NCBI GenBank assembly: GCA_905478225.1
Contig: CAJQHR010000003.1
Span: forward strand, 56,360-120,359
Length of the DNA: 64,000 bases
From: an uncultured Crocinitomix sp.
GTDB taxonomy: Bacteria > Bacteroidota > Bacteroidia > Flavobacteriales_D > Crocinitomicaceae
Direction of reading: 5' to 3'
Both the position numbers and the translations under genes were made by a program. This document shows positions 1 through 7,778 of this stretch, piece after piece (the stretch's first letter is position 1; every line of letters begins with the position of its first letter). The notes beneath the pieces are model-generated. The model ran no database searches. It was not told the DNA's origin and was given only the letters and a program-made list of their open reading frames with translations.

Positions 1-75
1 TATTTTTCCGTACAAATCTGTATTTTAGTGAAAGATAGTAATCTTATTCAAAATGTTTATCTTTAGAGGTGAATT

Positions 76-456
76 ATGATTAAAGATACCCCAAAAAATA
101 ATCGAGTTTGTGAGTGTTGTGGAGATGTCATAACAGGAAGAAGTGATAAGCGGTTTTGTTCTGACTATTGTCGAAACACACAGCACAATCAACTCAATAG
201 AGATAGTTCAAATTATATCAGAAAAGTAAATAATATTTTAAGACGAAACCGTAGAATTTTAGAGCGTTTCAACCCAAATAGAAAATCAAAGGTAATGGGC
301 GCAACGTTAATGGAGGAGGGGTTTAATTTTGCCTATTATACGAACATCTACGAAACTAAAAAAGGGGCGCGCTATTATTTTTGCTATGATCAAGGTTATT
401 TAAAAATTGATGATGAATATTACGCCTTGGTGGAACGCCAAGAATATGTCAAGTAG
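76..456 (+). CDS. Small zinc-ribbon protein of unknown function
   Basis: A 126-residue soluble protein. Its N-terminus carries four likely zinc ligands, C12/C15 and C28/C32, in a C-x2-C...C-x3-C arrangement followed by a basic segment rich in Arg and Asn. This resembles the zinc ribbons of small nucleic-acid-associated proteins. No catalytic motif is visible and I do not recognise the family by name. A near match to the Bacteroidota -7 element (TATCTTTA, 58-65) lies only 10 bases before the ATG, so the leader would be very short. The stop overlaps the GTG start of yidD by one base, which suggests co-translation. The function is unknown. Confidence 0.7.
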   Translation: MIKDTPKNNRVCECCGDVITGRSDKRFCSDYCRNTQHNQLNRDSSNYIRKVNNILRRNRRILERFNPNRKSKVMGATLMEEGFNFAYYTNIYETKKGARYYFCYDQGYLKIDDEYYALVERQEYVK

Positions 457-719
457 TGATGATGAAATATATTAATTACATATTCATTTTTCCAGTTAAA
501 ATCTATCAATGGATTATTTCGCCCATTTTTCCCGCGCAATGTAGATATACACCTACATGCAGTAATTATACAATTGAAGCCATTAAAGAATGGGGGCCAA
601 TTCGTGGAACTTGGAAAGGGATTAAACGAATTGCTTCTTGTCATCCTTGGGGTGGAATGGGGCACGATCCTGTTCCGAAAAACCCTAAAAAAAATAAGTC
701 CAATAAAAAAGGAGCGTAA
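456..719 (+). CDS. yidD: Membrane protein insertion efficiency factor YidD
   Basis: An 87-residue homologue of YidD, a small amphipathic inner-membrane-associated protein that helps YidC-dependent insertion of membrane proteins. Family marks are visible: an N-terminal hydrophobic/amphipathic stretch, the cysteines C29, C35 and C62, the TPTCSNY segment, the C-H-P-W-G-G motif and HDPVP at residues 70-74. The length is typical. The start is GTG followed by two ATG codons, so any of three adjacent codons could be used. The gene overlaps the upstream zinc-ribbon gene by one base. The last codons are inside the stem of the terminator hairpin. Confidence 0.95.
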   Translation: MMMKYINYIFIFPVKIYQWIISPIFPAQCRYTPTCSNYTIEAIKEWGPIRGTWKGIKRIASCHPWGGMGHDPVPKNPKKNKSNKKGA

Positions 720-737
720 ATTATACGCTCCTTTTTT
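711..737. terminator. Intrinsic terminator after yidD
   Basis: A perfect 8-bp inverted repeat (GGAGCGTA at 711-718, TACGCTCC at 724-731) with a 5-base loop is followed by six T. It overlaps the last codons of yidD. An A-rich run on the other side (704-710) could let it also stop transcription coming from dsbD on the minus strand. Confidence 0.85.
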
Positions 738-754
738 AAATATTCATTATTCAA

Positions 755-3247
755 TTATAAGGCCACAAATTCTGGCGTAATAATGGTCGCATTTTTAGAT
801 GATTCGAATTGCTTTTTGGCAAAATTCAACCAATCTTTAAATAATTCCGCTTCAGAGTGAGAGCTGTAATCTGCTAAACCAGAAATGTTATTTCCTTTAT
901 GGTCAAGCACAACATACATTGGTTGTGTAGCTTGCTCATATTCTTCGATTTGCATTTTCATCCATTTGTCACCCGTAGTTTCCATTGGGTCTCCGTTGGA
1001 TTTTAGTTCACCTTTATATTTTGCAGGCAAGTCCGTTCTGTCATCTACATACAAAGAGGCAACAATAAAGTCCTCAGCCATGATTGGTGCAACAGTTGGG
1101 TCTGCCCATACATATTCTTCCATTTTACGACAGTTAACACATGCCCAGCCTGTAAAGTCAAGTAAAACTGGCTTGTCAACTTCTTTCGCATATTCCATGG
1201 CATCTTCAAAGTCTCTCACGGTGTAAATGTCATGTCCGTGTGGGTGCGTTGATTCTGGCCATCCGTCAGGGACTTTTGGCGCTTCGCCATGAATGCCGTA
1301 TGGCGATTCTGAATAAGTCATTGGAGGAGGGAATCCTGAAATCATTTTTAAAGGTGCTCCCCACATTCCTGGTATCAAATAGATGATAAACCCAACAACC
1401 AATGTTGCTAAAATTCCTCGTCCAACAGAGAGTTTTTCAATTGGGCTGTCATGCGGAAATTGGATTTTCCCTAAAAGATAAATGGCTAATACTATAAATA
1501 TTCCAATCCAAAGTCCTAGGAATAATTCTCTTTCTAAAATGTGTAATTGCAATACCAAGTCTGAGTTCGATAAGAATTTCAATGCAAAGGCAAGCTCTAA
1601 GAATCCTAATACAACTTTAACCGTGTTCAACCATCCACCTGATGAAGGTAAAGAGTTTAACCATCCTGGGAATGCTGCAAATAATCCAAATGGCAATGCT
1701 AATGCTAATGAAAATCCTAACATGGCTACAATTGGACCAGAGAGTCCACCTGATGCTGATTGTACCAATACACTTCCTACAATTGGTCCTGTACATGAGA
1801 AAGATACCAATGCTAATGTAAATGCCATGAAGAAAATTCCAATCATTCCGCCTCTGTCGGCTTGTTTATCAGCTTTGTTTACCCATGACGCCGGCAATGT
1901 AATTTCAAATGCACCCAAGAAAGAAATAGCAAACACCACAAATAAGATGAAGAATACAAGATTCACCCATGGGTTTGTTGCCATGTCATTCAGTATTGTT
2001 GGTCCGGCAATTGCGGCAACTAGCACTCCGAGTATCACATAAATGATAATGATACAGACGGCATAAAATATAGCCTTTCGTATTCCTTGTGCTTTGGTCT
2101 TAGATTGTTTCGTGAAGAAGCTTACCGTCATTGGAATCATTGGGAATACACATGGCGTTAATAACGCAATGAATCCTCCAAAAAACGCCAATATGAAAAT
2201 GATCCAGAGTGAATCTTCTTCGGATCTTACTTTATTGTCAATAGCATCTTTAAGGTCAAACGATAAGTCCATGACCTCCGTGTTTCTATAGTCGTTTTCA
2301 CATCCCATGAGGTAAATGTCAAGGGCGGCTTCAAGGTTTGGTACATTAGCCGTGTCTTTAATTGAGACTTCTTGCTTAATGGTTGCTAAGTATTTGTAGC
2401 CCTTAGTTTCAGCTCCTGTGTTTTCAGATACTGTTAGACTATAGTCTTCCGCAGATGCAACTTGGTCATTCTCTTTTAAACTGAATACTGACTTATATCC
2501 ATTCGGATTATCAAATGCATACATTGCGAAAACAGAATCGATTTGAATTTCAACCGTTAATAGGTAGTTTTTTTCATCCGTACGCTGTGCATCAAAAACC
2601 CTTACAATAACTGGGTCAAAAACTTCATCATAATTAGAGCCTTCGCAAGTGCTTAAAAGTGCAAATAATGCCGAGTCAACTTCAACGTTGTCCTCTGTCA
2701 GCTCAGGGTCGTCTCCCTCATCTGGCTCACCACCCTCATCTAAAACAACGGCCTCATCAACCCCATCTTCTAAATTATTAGTTCCTTTAACAGTTATATC
2801 AAAATCAGTGTAAGCAGGCGGAAAACAAACCGTTTTACATGCCATTGAGTAGACTTCAACATTTAAAACAAAATCCTTTTTAGATTTAATCTTAACTTTT
2901 TGTTTAAATGTGGCTTTCGAACCATCAAAAATCTTTTCGGGATATCCGTCATTGTCTTTTTCAGATGCACCGTACTCTCTTGTTTTACCAATTAATTCAT
3001 AAGAGTCAGTAGGCTTGAATGTTAACTCTGTTCCTTGCGAAATTCCAAGAGGTGGCTGCTCCTGAGCGTAAATATGCCAGTGGTCGTACTGTCGAGCAAC
3101 AATGACAATTGTAGCTACATCACCCTCATATTCAACCGAATGTTCCCATTTAATAACTTCGTCAACCGACGCAGGCATTTCATCATCTTGAGCAAATGAA
3201 TAAGTAGCAAATAAGGCCAGGAAAATGAGTGAAATTTGTTTAAGCAT
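755..3247 (-). CDS. dsbD: DsbD-type thiol:disulfide interchange protein
   Basis: An 830-residue inner-membrane protein that passes electrons from cytoplasmic thioredoxin to the periplasm. Order of parts: signal peptide (1-20, ending SFAQ); periplasmic N-terminal domain with C137/C141 (CKTVCFPP); acidic linker; about eight membrane segments from residue ~355 with the DsbD-beta motifs LTPCVFPMIP and FSCTGP; and a C-terminal thioredoxin domain with WACVNC near residue 700. A longer open frame extends to 3373. I chose the ATG at 3247 because it gives a clean signal peptide and lies 24 bases after a consensus -7 element. The extra 42 residues upstream are low-complexity. Likely clients are the periplasmic thioredoxin-like proteins of this genome. 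Confidence 0.93.
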   Translation of the reverse strand: MLKQISLIFLALFATYSFAQDDEMPASVDEVIKWEHSVEYEGDVATIVIVARQYDHWHIYAQEQPPLGISQGTELTFKPTDSYELIGKTREYGASEKDNDGYPEKIFDGSKATFKQKVKIKSKKDFVLNVEVYSMACKTVCFPPAYTDFDITVKGTNNLEDGVDEAVVLDEGGEPDEGDDPELTEDNVEVDSALFALLSTCEGSNYDEVFDPVIVRVFDAQRTDEKNYLLTVEIQIDSVFAMYAFDNPNGYKSVFSLKENDQVASAEDYSLTVSENTGAETKGYKYLATIKQEVSIKDTANVPNLEAALDIYLMGCENDYRNTEVMDLSFDLKDAIDNKVRSEEDSLWIIFILAFFGGFIALLTPCVFPMIPMTVSFFTKQSKTKAQGIRKAIFYAVCIIIIYVILGVLVAAIAGPTILNDMATNPWVNLVFFILFVVFAISFLGAFEITLPASWVNKADKQADRGGMIGIFFMAFTLALVSFSCTGPIVGSVLVQSASGGLSGPIVAMLGFSLALALPFGLFAAFPGWLNSLPSSGGWLNTVKVVLGFLELAFALKFLSNSDLVLQLHILERELFLGLWIGIFIVLAIYLLGKIQFPHDSPIEKLSVGRGILATLVVGFIIYLIPGMWGAPLKMISGFPPPMTYSESPYGIHGEAPKVPDGWPESTHPHGHDIYTVRDFEDAMEYAKEVDKPVLLDFTGWACVNCRKMEEYVWADPTVAPIMAEDFIVASLYVDDRTDLPAKYKGELKSNGDPMETTGDKWMKMQIEEYEQATQPMYVVLDHKGNNISGLADYSSHSEAELFKDWLNFAKKQFESSKNATIITPEFVAL

Positions 3248-3271
3248 AATATTTTGTGATAAGTGTAGCCC

Positions 3272-3279
3272 CAAATGTA
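3272..3279 (-). promoter_or_regulatory. Promoter -7 element for dsbD
   Basis: On the minus strand this reads TACATTTG, an exact match to the Bacteroidota -7 consensus TAnnTTTG. It is 24 bases upstream of the chosen dsbD ATG. It lies inside the longer open frame and so supports the shorter start. Confidence 0.55.
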
Positions 3280-3384
3280 ATATAAAAGAAATATAAACAC
3301 CTGTATGAATATTGCTTATTGTTGAAATTCTAAAAAGCAAAAAAAGATGGGAAATCCCGCCTTTTATATACAAAAAATCGTCTA

Positions 3385-3668
3385 TTATATGTATCTTATG
3401 TCAATAATCTTATCAATTGGAATCCAAAGTCCGCCTTTGATGCAAATAAATTTATTACCGGTTGCCCAAATTGTGGTCTGTACAGATTTTGATTCTGAGT
3501 CTGAATGAAAGTCTATATTGAATTTAACTTTACTTAATTCCCTAATCCTGTGGCATATTTTAGTTTTTTAAGCAGTATTGGATTTTGTTTAAAACGCACA
3601 TCATTTTTGAAAGAAAAATTCGCAATAGCCTCTTTTTCTGCTAATAGGGGACTTATTGTATCTTGCAT
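3385..3668 (-). pseudogene. Frameshifted small conserved protein
   Basis: Two adjoining minus-strand reading frames look like the halves of one ~93-residue protein. The first runs from ATG 3668 for 44 codons and ends KLKYATGLGN then TAA. The second continues without a gap as ELSKVKFNIDF and runs to TAA at 3385, passing VQTTIWATG and LWIPIDKIID. From memory, a short Bacteroidota family has the layout KLKYAT-LGN, KV-I-F, V-TT-WA, IPI. Joining the halves needs four extra bases: GGGAATTAAG would come from GGGAATGAATTAAG by loss of one AATG unit. The gene is too short and broken to appear as one open frame. Family identity rests on recall, not on a search. Confidence 0.6.
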
Positions 3669-3844
3669 AGCTAAAAGTTTTTAGGGGCTAGAATTCACTA
3701 CTTGATAAGTTTTGGAAACGAATAAATAGAGGAGTTTTAGCTCGGTTTGAATACATAATTTAGAAAAAAAACCGAGAAAGCAAAAATTAACTATCATATT
3801 CGGACAAATTGTTAGAGAGTAATCGATTTTCAGATTTCTTGCAC

Positions 3845-3885
3845 AAAAAAAACGTCCTGATCAGCAAAGCCGTCAGGACGTTTTT
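3845..3885. terminator. Bidirectional intrinsic terminator
   Basis: ACGTCCTGA (3852-3860) and TCAGGACGT (3873-3881) form a perfect 9-bp stem with a 12-base loop, with an A-run before and a T-run after. It ends the minus-strand gene at 3903-4280. Confidence 0.85.
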
Positions 3886-3902
3886 AAAAGTTTGTTTATT
3901 GG

Positions 3903-4280
3903 TTAGTCCACCATAATGAAAGTGGTCATAAATTCATTTCTTTCCATATCTGTGCCATTGACACCGATTTCATTAATTTCTAAATTAACGAATAATCGCA
4001 TAATTACTCTACGAGCCATTTCGTTATCTTCAACTAACGTGATGTTAACTGTATTACCCCCAGTACCTGCTGCTACAACTGTCACTGTGAAGTAACTTTC
4101 GTAATATGCTGCGTTGCTGGTAATATCCTCAGCTGTATGAGTTGGGCTAAATATAAAGTTAAAACTTGTAGTTGCCTTTTTATTGTAACTATCAGTTGCA
4201 TCAGTAAACGCAATGGTAGATTGTCCAAATGTAAATGCAGCCATCATAAGCCCTGCTACTAATCCTAAAATCTTTTTCAT
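3903..4280 (-). CDS. Secreted protein of unknown function
   Basis: A 125-residue protein with a clear signal peptide (MKKILGLVAGLMMAAFTFG, cut before QST). The mature part is about 105 residues of alternating polar and hydrophobic residues rich in Thr, Val and Asn, consistent with a small beta-sandwich. There are no cysteines, no lipobox and no T9SS sorting domain, so it is probably periplasmic or exported without surface anchoring. It stands alone: the next gene upstream is divergent (rnhB), and a strong terminator follows. I do not recognise the family. Confidence 0.65.
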   Translation of the reverse strand: MKKILGLVAGLMMAAFTFGQSTIAFTDATDSYNKKATTSFNFIFSPTHTAEDITSNAAYYESYFTVTVVAAGTGGNTVNITLVEDNEMARRVIMRLFVNLEINEIGVNGTDMERNEFMTTFIMVD

Positions 4281-4425
4281 GTGTTATCTTTTTTGTCGTT
4301 TCTTAAATAGCTAACCGCCTGTTTTATCTTCTCGTTTACAAACCTTAGACGCAATTAGTGTGCCAAAGGTTGTTGTAAATATATAAAATATCGATATATC
4401 CACCCGCTTTAAAAGCTTATTATTC

Positions 4426-4433
4426 TAAATTTG
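4426..4433 (+). promoter_or_regulatory. Promoter -7 element for rnhB
   Basis: TAAATTTG is an exact TAnnTTTG match 33 bases before the rnhB start. No good -33 element is seen. Confidence 0.4.
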
Positions 4434-4466
4434 TTTTAGCGGAAACTTGGAATCATAATTAATAAA

Positions 4467-5081
4467 ATGGGACTTAAAACGTATTTTGAAAAAGGAAAAA
4501 TTGAAGCCGGCTGTGATGAAGCGGGAAGAGGCTGCTTGGCAGGTCCAGTGGTCGCAGCTTCCGTAATTCTACCTAAAGGATTTAGAAATAGCGCGCTCAA
4601 CGATTCTAAGCAACTCTCAGAAAAGAAACGCGAAATGCTTGCTCCCATAATAATGGATAAAGCTATCGCTTATGGAATAGGCGTTGTAGATCATTTAGAA
4701 ATTGACAAGATCAATATTTTAAATGCCTCCTTCGAAGCCATGCACCGAGCTATTCGCGCCCTAAGCACTACACCAGAATCCTTGCTGATAGATGGGAATC
4801 GTTTCAATCCCTACGCCGGAGTTCAACATCATTGTATCATTAAGGGGGACGCAAAATACATGGCTATTGCGGCTGCATCTGTTTTAGCAAAAACGTTTAG
4901 AGATCATTTAATGGCTGAATATCACGCCGAGTATCCGCAATATGATTGGAATCAAAACAAAGGATATCCCACGAAAAAACACCGCCAAGCTATTTTTGAT
5001 TTTGGAGCCACACCGCTTCACCGAAAGTCGTTCAAACTGCTGTCGGATGAGCAACTCAGGTTGTTTGATGACGTTAGGTAA
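4467..5081 (+). CDS. rnhB: Ribonuclease HII
   Basis: A 204-residue RNase HII, which cuts the RNA strand of RNA-DNA hybrids and starts ribonucleotide excision repair. The catalytic acids are visible: D17 and E18 in the DEAGRG signature, D109 in LLIDGN and D128. The segment N-D-S-K-Q-L near residue 45 and the AAASVLAK block are also family hallmarks. Length is normal. The gene is monocistronic, with a divergent secreted-protein gene upstream and a 400-base repeat-bearing gap downstream. Confidence 0.97.
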   Translation: MGLKTYFEKGKIEAGCDEAGRGCLAGPVVAASVILPKGFRNSALNDSKQLSEKKREMLAPIIMDKAIAYGIGVVDHLEIDKINILNASFEAMHRAIRALSTTPESLLIDGNRFNPYAGVQHHCIIKGDAKYMAIAAASVLAKTFRDHLMAEYHAEYPQYDWNQNKGYPTKKHRQAIFDFGATPLHRKSFKLLSDEQLRLFDDVR

Positions 5082-5490
5082 TAGGTGTAAGGGAAATTTG
5101 AAATTTCAAAAAAAAACAAATTCCAAAAAAATAAAAAAATTGAAAATTGCACCCTTCGACAAATCCTCATGGCAGCAGCTTGTTTCAAACTCGTTCGTGT
5201 TTTAAATCCTGTTTGAGATCAGTGAAGGCCAGATATATCTGCGTGATCCGCGTTCTATTGACTGAGCGCATAGTTAATGAAGTTGAAATTTCAAAATCTG
5301 AAATCCAAAAAACAAATTTAAATCTAACGAAATAACACAATACTTCATACACAACAAAACCTAAACCGAGTAACTTAATGAGCATTGATAATTGTTAATT
5401 GCACATTGCTTTGTGCATATCATCTCAACTTTAAGGAAATTCTCGGTGTTTTATGGTTTAAATTTGATAGTTAAATCTTGAATCAAAATA
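5082..5490. other. Intergenic region with repeat-like pieces
   Basis: No credible gene is seen. Very A-rich text (5095-5145) contains the palindromic word GAAATTTC and a stretch with AAACAAATT. Much the same arrangement recurs in the same direction at 5283-5325. The palindrome CAGATATATCTG is at about 5231-5242. A 30-base unit at 5145-5174 recurs inverted at 37067-37096. The region looks like spacer built of dispersed repeats. The promoter of the next gene is not obvious. Confidence 0.5.
5145..5174 (+). repeat. Dispersed 30-base repeat, copy 1
   Basis: It begins AATTGCACCCTTCGA and ends GGCA. The reverse complement of 37067-37096 matches it at 26 of 30 positions, with the first 15 bases identical. 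Both copies are intergenic. Confidence 0.6.
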
Positions 5491-7770
5491 GTGAAGTTTG
5501 TACGCGTAATATTAGTTTTGGTATTGGTAGGTGCATTTGCTTTTTTAGCTTATGATCTCTATGAGAAGCAAAAAAACAAATATTCTTTCCTTTCATTTGA
5601 ATTAGAAAACAGTTCAAACGCCATTGTTGTTCCCAATATTGATCGTTTACTCCAAAAAATTAATACCGCCGAACAAATTGAAGGACTATCAGGTAATACT
5701 GCACTCGAAAGTGGATTTGGACTTGTACTTCAACATAAAAAACACGATTTTAACAATGCGTTTGGTTCCTCATGCTATTTATCATTCAATGCGACAGATT
5801 TTAGTATTGTATTTTCTAATTCGGATTTGGCCTTTGATGCCGTTCTAACTGTGTTAAAAGATGTTTTAAAAGTTGACGCCTCGTATTCGAATAACACACT
5901 GCAAATAAATGACAGGAGTTACAACGCTGAGCAACATGGTGTTTTTACGATTTTTAGCACCCAGCCCATTCATCCTGTTTTTACCGCTAATAGCTATTTG
6001 GCTACAAACGCAGATTTTTTCGTGCTGAAAGACAGTGTTCAAATCGATCGGTACATTTTGGCGAATAATAAGCAGTTTAAGGTTTGGAATGAAGTGGCGG
6101 ACCCTGTTCGTGGAAACCCTATAGAGCACTCGGCTTTTATTAAAAATATTCCGGCAAGTTTTGAATCGGCTCATTTATATGGAAGTGCTCGTTTTTTGGA
6201 AGATAAAAACAGCTTTTTTGCTGAATCAGGTGAAGAGGATTACAGTTGGGTGGATGAAGGAGTGTTGATTTTTAAGAAGGGGGATTATGAGATAATGCTT
6301 GGCATGCAAAACGACGAGCGCGACCTAAAATTGATTCTAGAAGAACAAACACTAAATGCAAAAGGTGATACGGTCCAAATCGACTTTTTGAATGTCAAAA
6401 ATTTTGAAATTATGCCTTTTGAGACGGACTTTAATTGGACTGAATCAATACCCGCCTTAACTGCAGAATTAACGGTGTATACTGAGTTTGATAATTTCAA
6501 TATTTTAGCCAATAATATGGCAGCTATGCAGTGGTATTTGTCTGAAGTTCAAACAGGTAATTTATTAGAAGAAAATTCAGTCATGTTTGAGCATTATAGC
6601 TTGTCGGCCCCTATGCGAAGTCATTATGTGCATTTGGAGAATAATATAGACGTAATTCAAGTTGAAACAGGAACATGGACGAAAAAAACCAAATGTACCA
6701 AAACGTTCACAAATGCCTCTTTAACTGAAAACGCCGTGCAAATTCAAGGACAAGATGTAGATTTCCCAATTAATTTTTCACCACTTAATATTCAGCCATT
6801 TGTGCAAAATAATGCCCATAAATTGCTGATTTCTGATGAGACAAAAGTAGCCTGCTATACCGCCGAGGGAGAATTGGAGTGGGAGCGAGCTTTGCAAAGC
6901 AGTTTGATTTTTGCACCTGAATTGATCGATTTGCAAAATAATGGAGAATTTGAGATCGCTTTATTTGCTAAATCTAATTTCACTGTGCTAAATGGCAATG
7001 GAACAGATGTTCCTGGTTTAAAGCGAAAATTTGCAAATCCTATTTCAGGCGGTATTTGTGTTAACTATGATCAAAAATATGACTACCGCTTCTTTGTCGT
7101 GTCTGGAACTGAAATTATTTGTTTAAATGAAAAGGGCGAAACTGTAACGGGTTGGCAATTTACAAATACTGACGTGCAATTGTCGGGTGAGGCGGCCTAC
7201 ACAAAAATTGCTGGCGTAGATTTTCTGACATTTAAAGCAATAAATAATAACCTGTTTGTTTTAAACCGCCGCGGAGAGCGGAAATATGGAGAGGCTGTGC
7301 AATCCAAACTTCCAAATGAATCGAACTTTGTAACTGGAAAAAACGAGGGTGTTTTGCATAAACTGGGATACTCAAATCAGTACATTTATAACCGCTATTT
7401 AAAGGATGGTTATACTGATTCAATAAAATTAGACAAACGTGCCAATGCGATAGCCGCAAGTTGGGTTATGTTAGATGAACCTACGCTCTTGATCGAAGAG
7501 CCAAATAGAATTGTGCTTTTTAACGAGTTTGGTTATTTGAAGCAAGAAATTCTTAAACCACAAGAAGCGCAAGTATTTTTGGGAATAGAAAGCACCCTAG
7601 AGATTCACTATGTTTTCTACAATAATTCTAATAATAGTTTATATTTGTTAAACAGAGACGGAAAAATTGTGCTTTCGAATCTCACAAACTGTAAAGAGGT
7701 TTACGGAATTGATAGAACAACCTTTTACACATTTAACGGCCAAAACATTAAAGCACATAAAATAAAATAA
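5491..7770 (+). CDS. Membrane-anchored periplasmic protein, propeller-like C-terminal half
   Basis: A 759-residue protein starting at GTG. Residues 4-23 form one hydrophobic segment with no cleavage site or lipobox, so it is probably an N-terminal anchor with the rest in the periplasm. Residues ~440-750 contain repeating short beta units such as ELEWERAL, GTEIICLNEKGE, NLFVLNRRGE and SLYLLNRDGK. These resemble PQQ-like or similar beta-propeller blades. I do not recognise the N-terminal half. It ends 8 bases before the OmpA/TSP3 gene, so the two are probably co-transcribed. A role in envelope or OmpA-linked peptidoglycan function is inference from position only. Confidence 0.75.
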   Translation: MKFVRVILVLVLVGAFAFLAYDLYEKQKNKYSFLSFELENSSNAIVVPNIDRLLQKINTAEQIEGLSGNTALESGFGLVLQHKKHDFNNAFGSSCYLSFNATDFSIVFSNSDLAFDAVLTVLKDVLKVDASYSNNTLQINDRSYNAEQHGVFTIFSTQPIHPVFTANSYLATNADFFVLKDSVQIDRYILANNKQFKVWNEVADPVRGNPIEHSAFIKNIPASFESAHLYGSARFLEDKNSFFAESGEEDYSWVDEGVLIFKKGDYEIMLGMQNDERDLKLILEEQTLNAKGDTVQIDFLNVKNFEIMPFETDFNWTESIPALTAELTVYTEFDNFNILANNMAAMQWYLSEVQTGNLLEENSVMFEHYSLSAPMRSHYVHLENNIDVIQVETGTWTKKTKCTKTFTNASLTENAVQIQGQDVDFPINFSPLNIQPFVQNNAHKLLISDETKVACYTAEGELEWERALQSSLIFAPELIDLQNNGEFEIALFAKSNFTVLNGNGTDVPGLKRKFANPISGGICVNYDQKYDYRFFVVSGTEIICLNEKGETVTGWQFTNTDVQLSGEAAYTKIAGVDFLTFKAINNNLFVLNRRGERKYGEAVQSKLPNESNFVTGKNEGVLHKLGYSNQYIYNRYLKDGYTDSIKLDKRANAIAASWVMLDEPTLLIEEPNRIVLFNEFGYLKQEILKPQEAQVFLGIESTLEIHYVFYNNSNNSLYLLNRDGKIVLSNLTNCKEVYGIDRTTFYTFNGQNIKAHKIK

Positions 7771-7778
7771 CTAACGAT

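Noticed and set aside
755..3373. Longer dsbD frame starting at 3373
   Set aside because: The extra 42 residues precede a clean signal peptide and overlap an exact -7 promoter element, so the start at 3247 is better.
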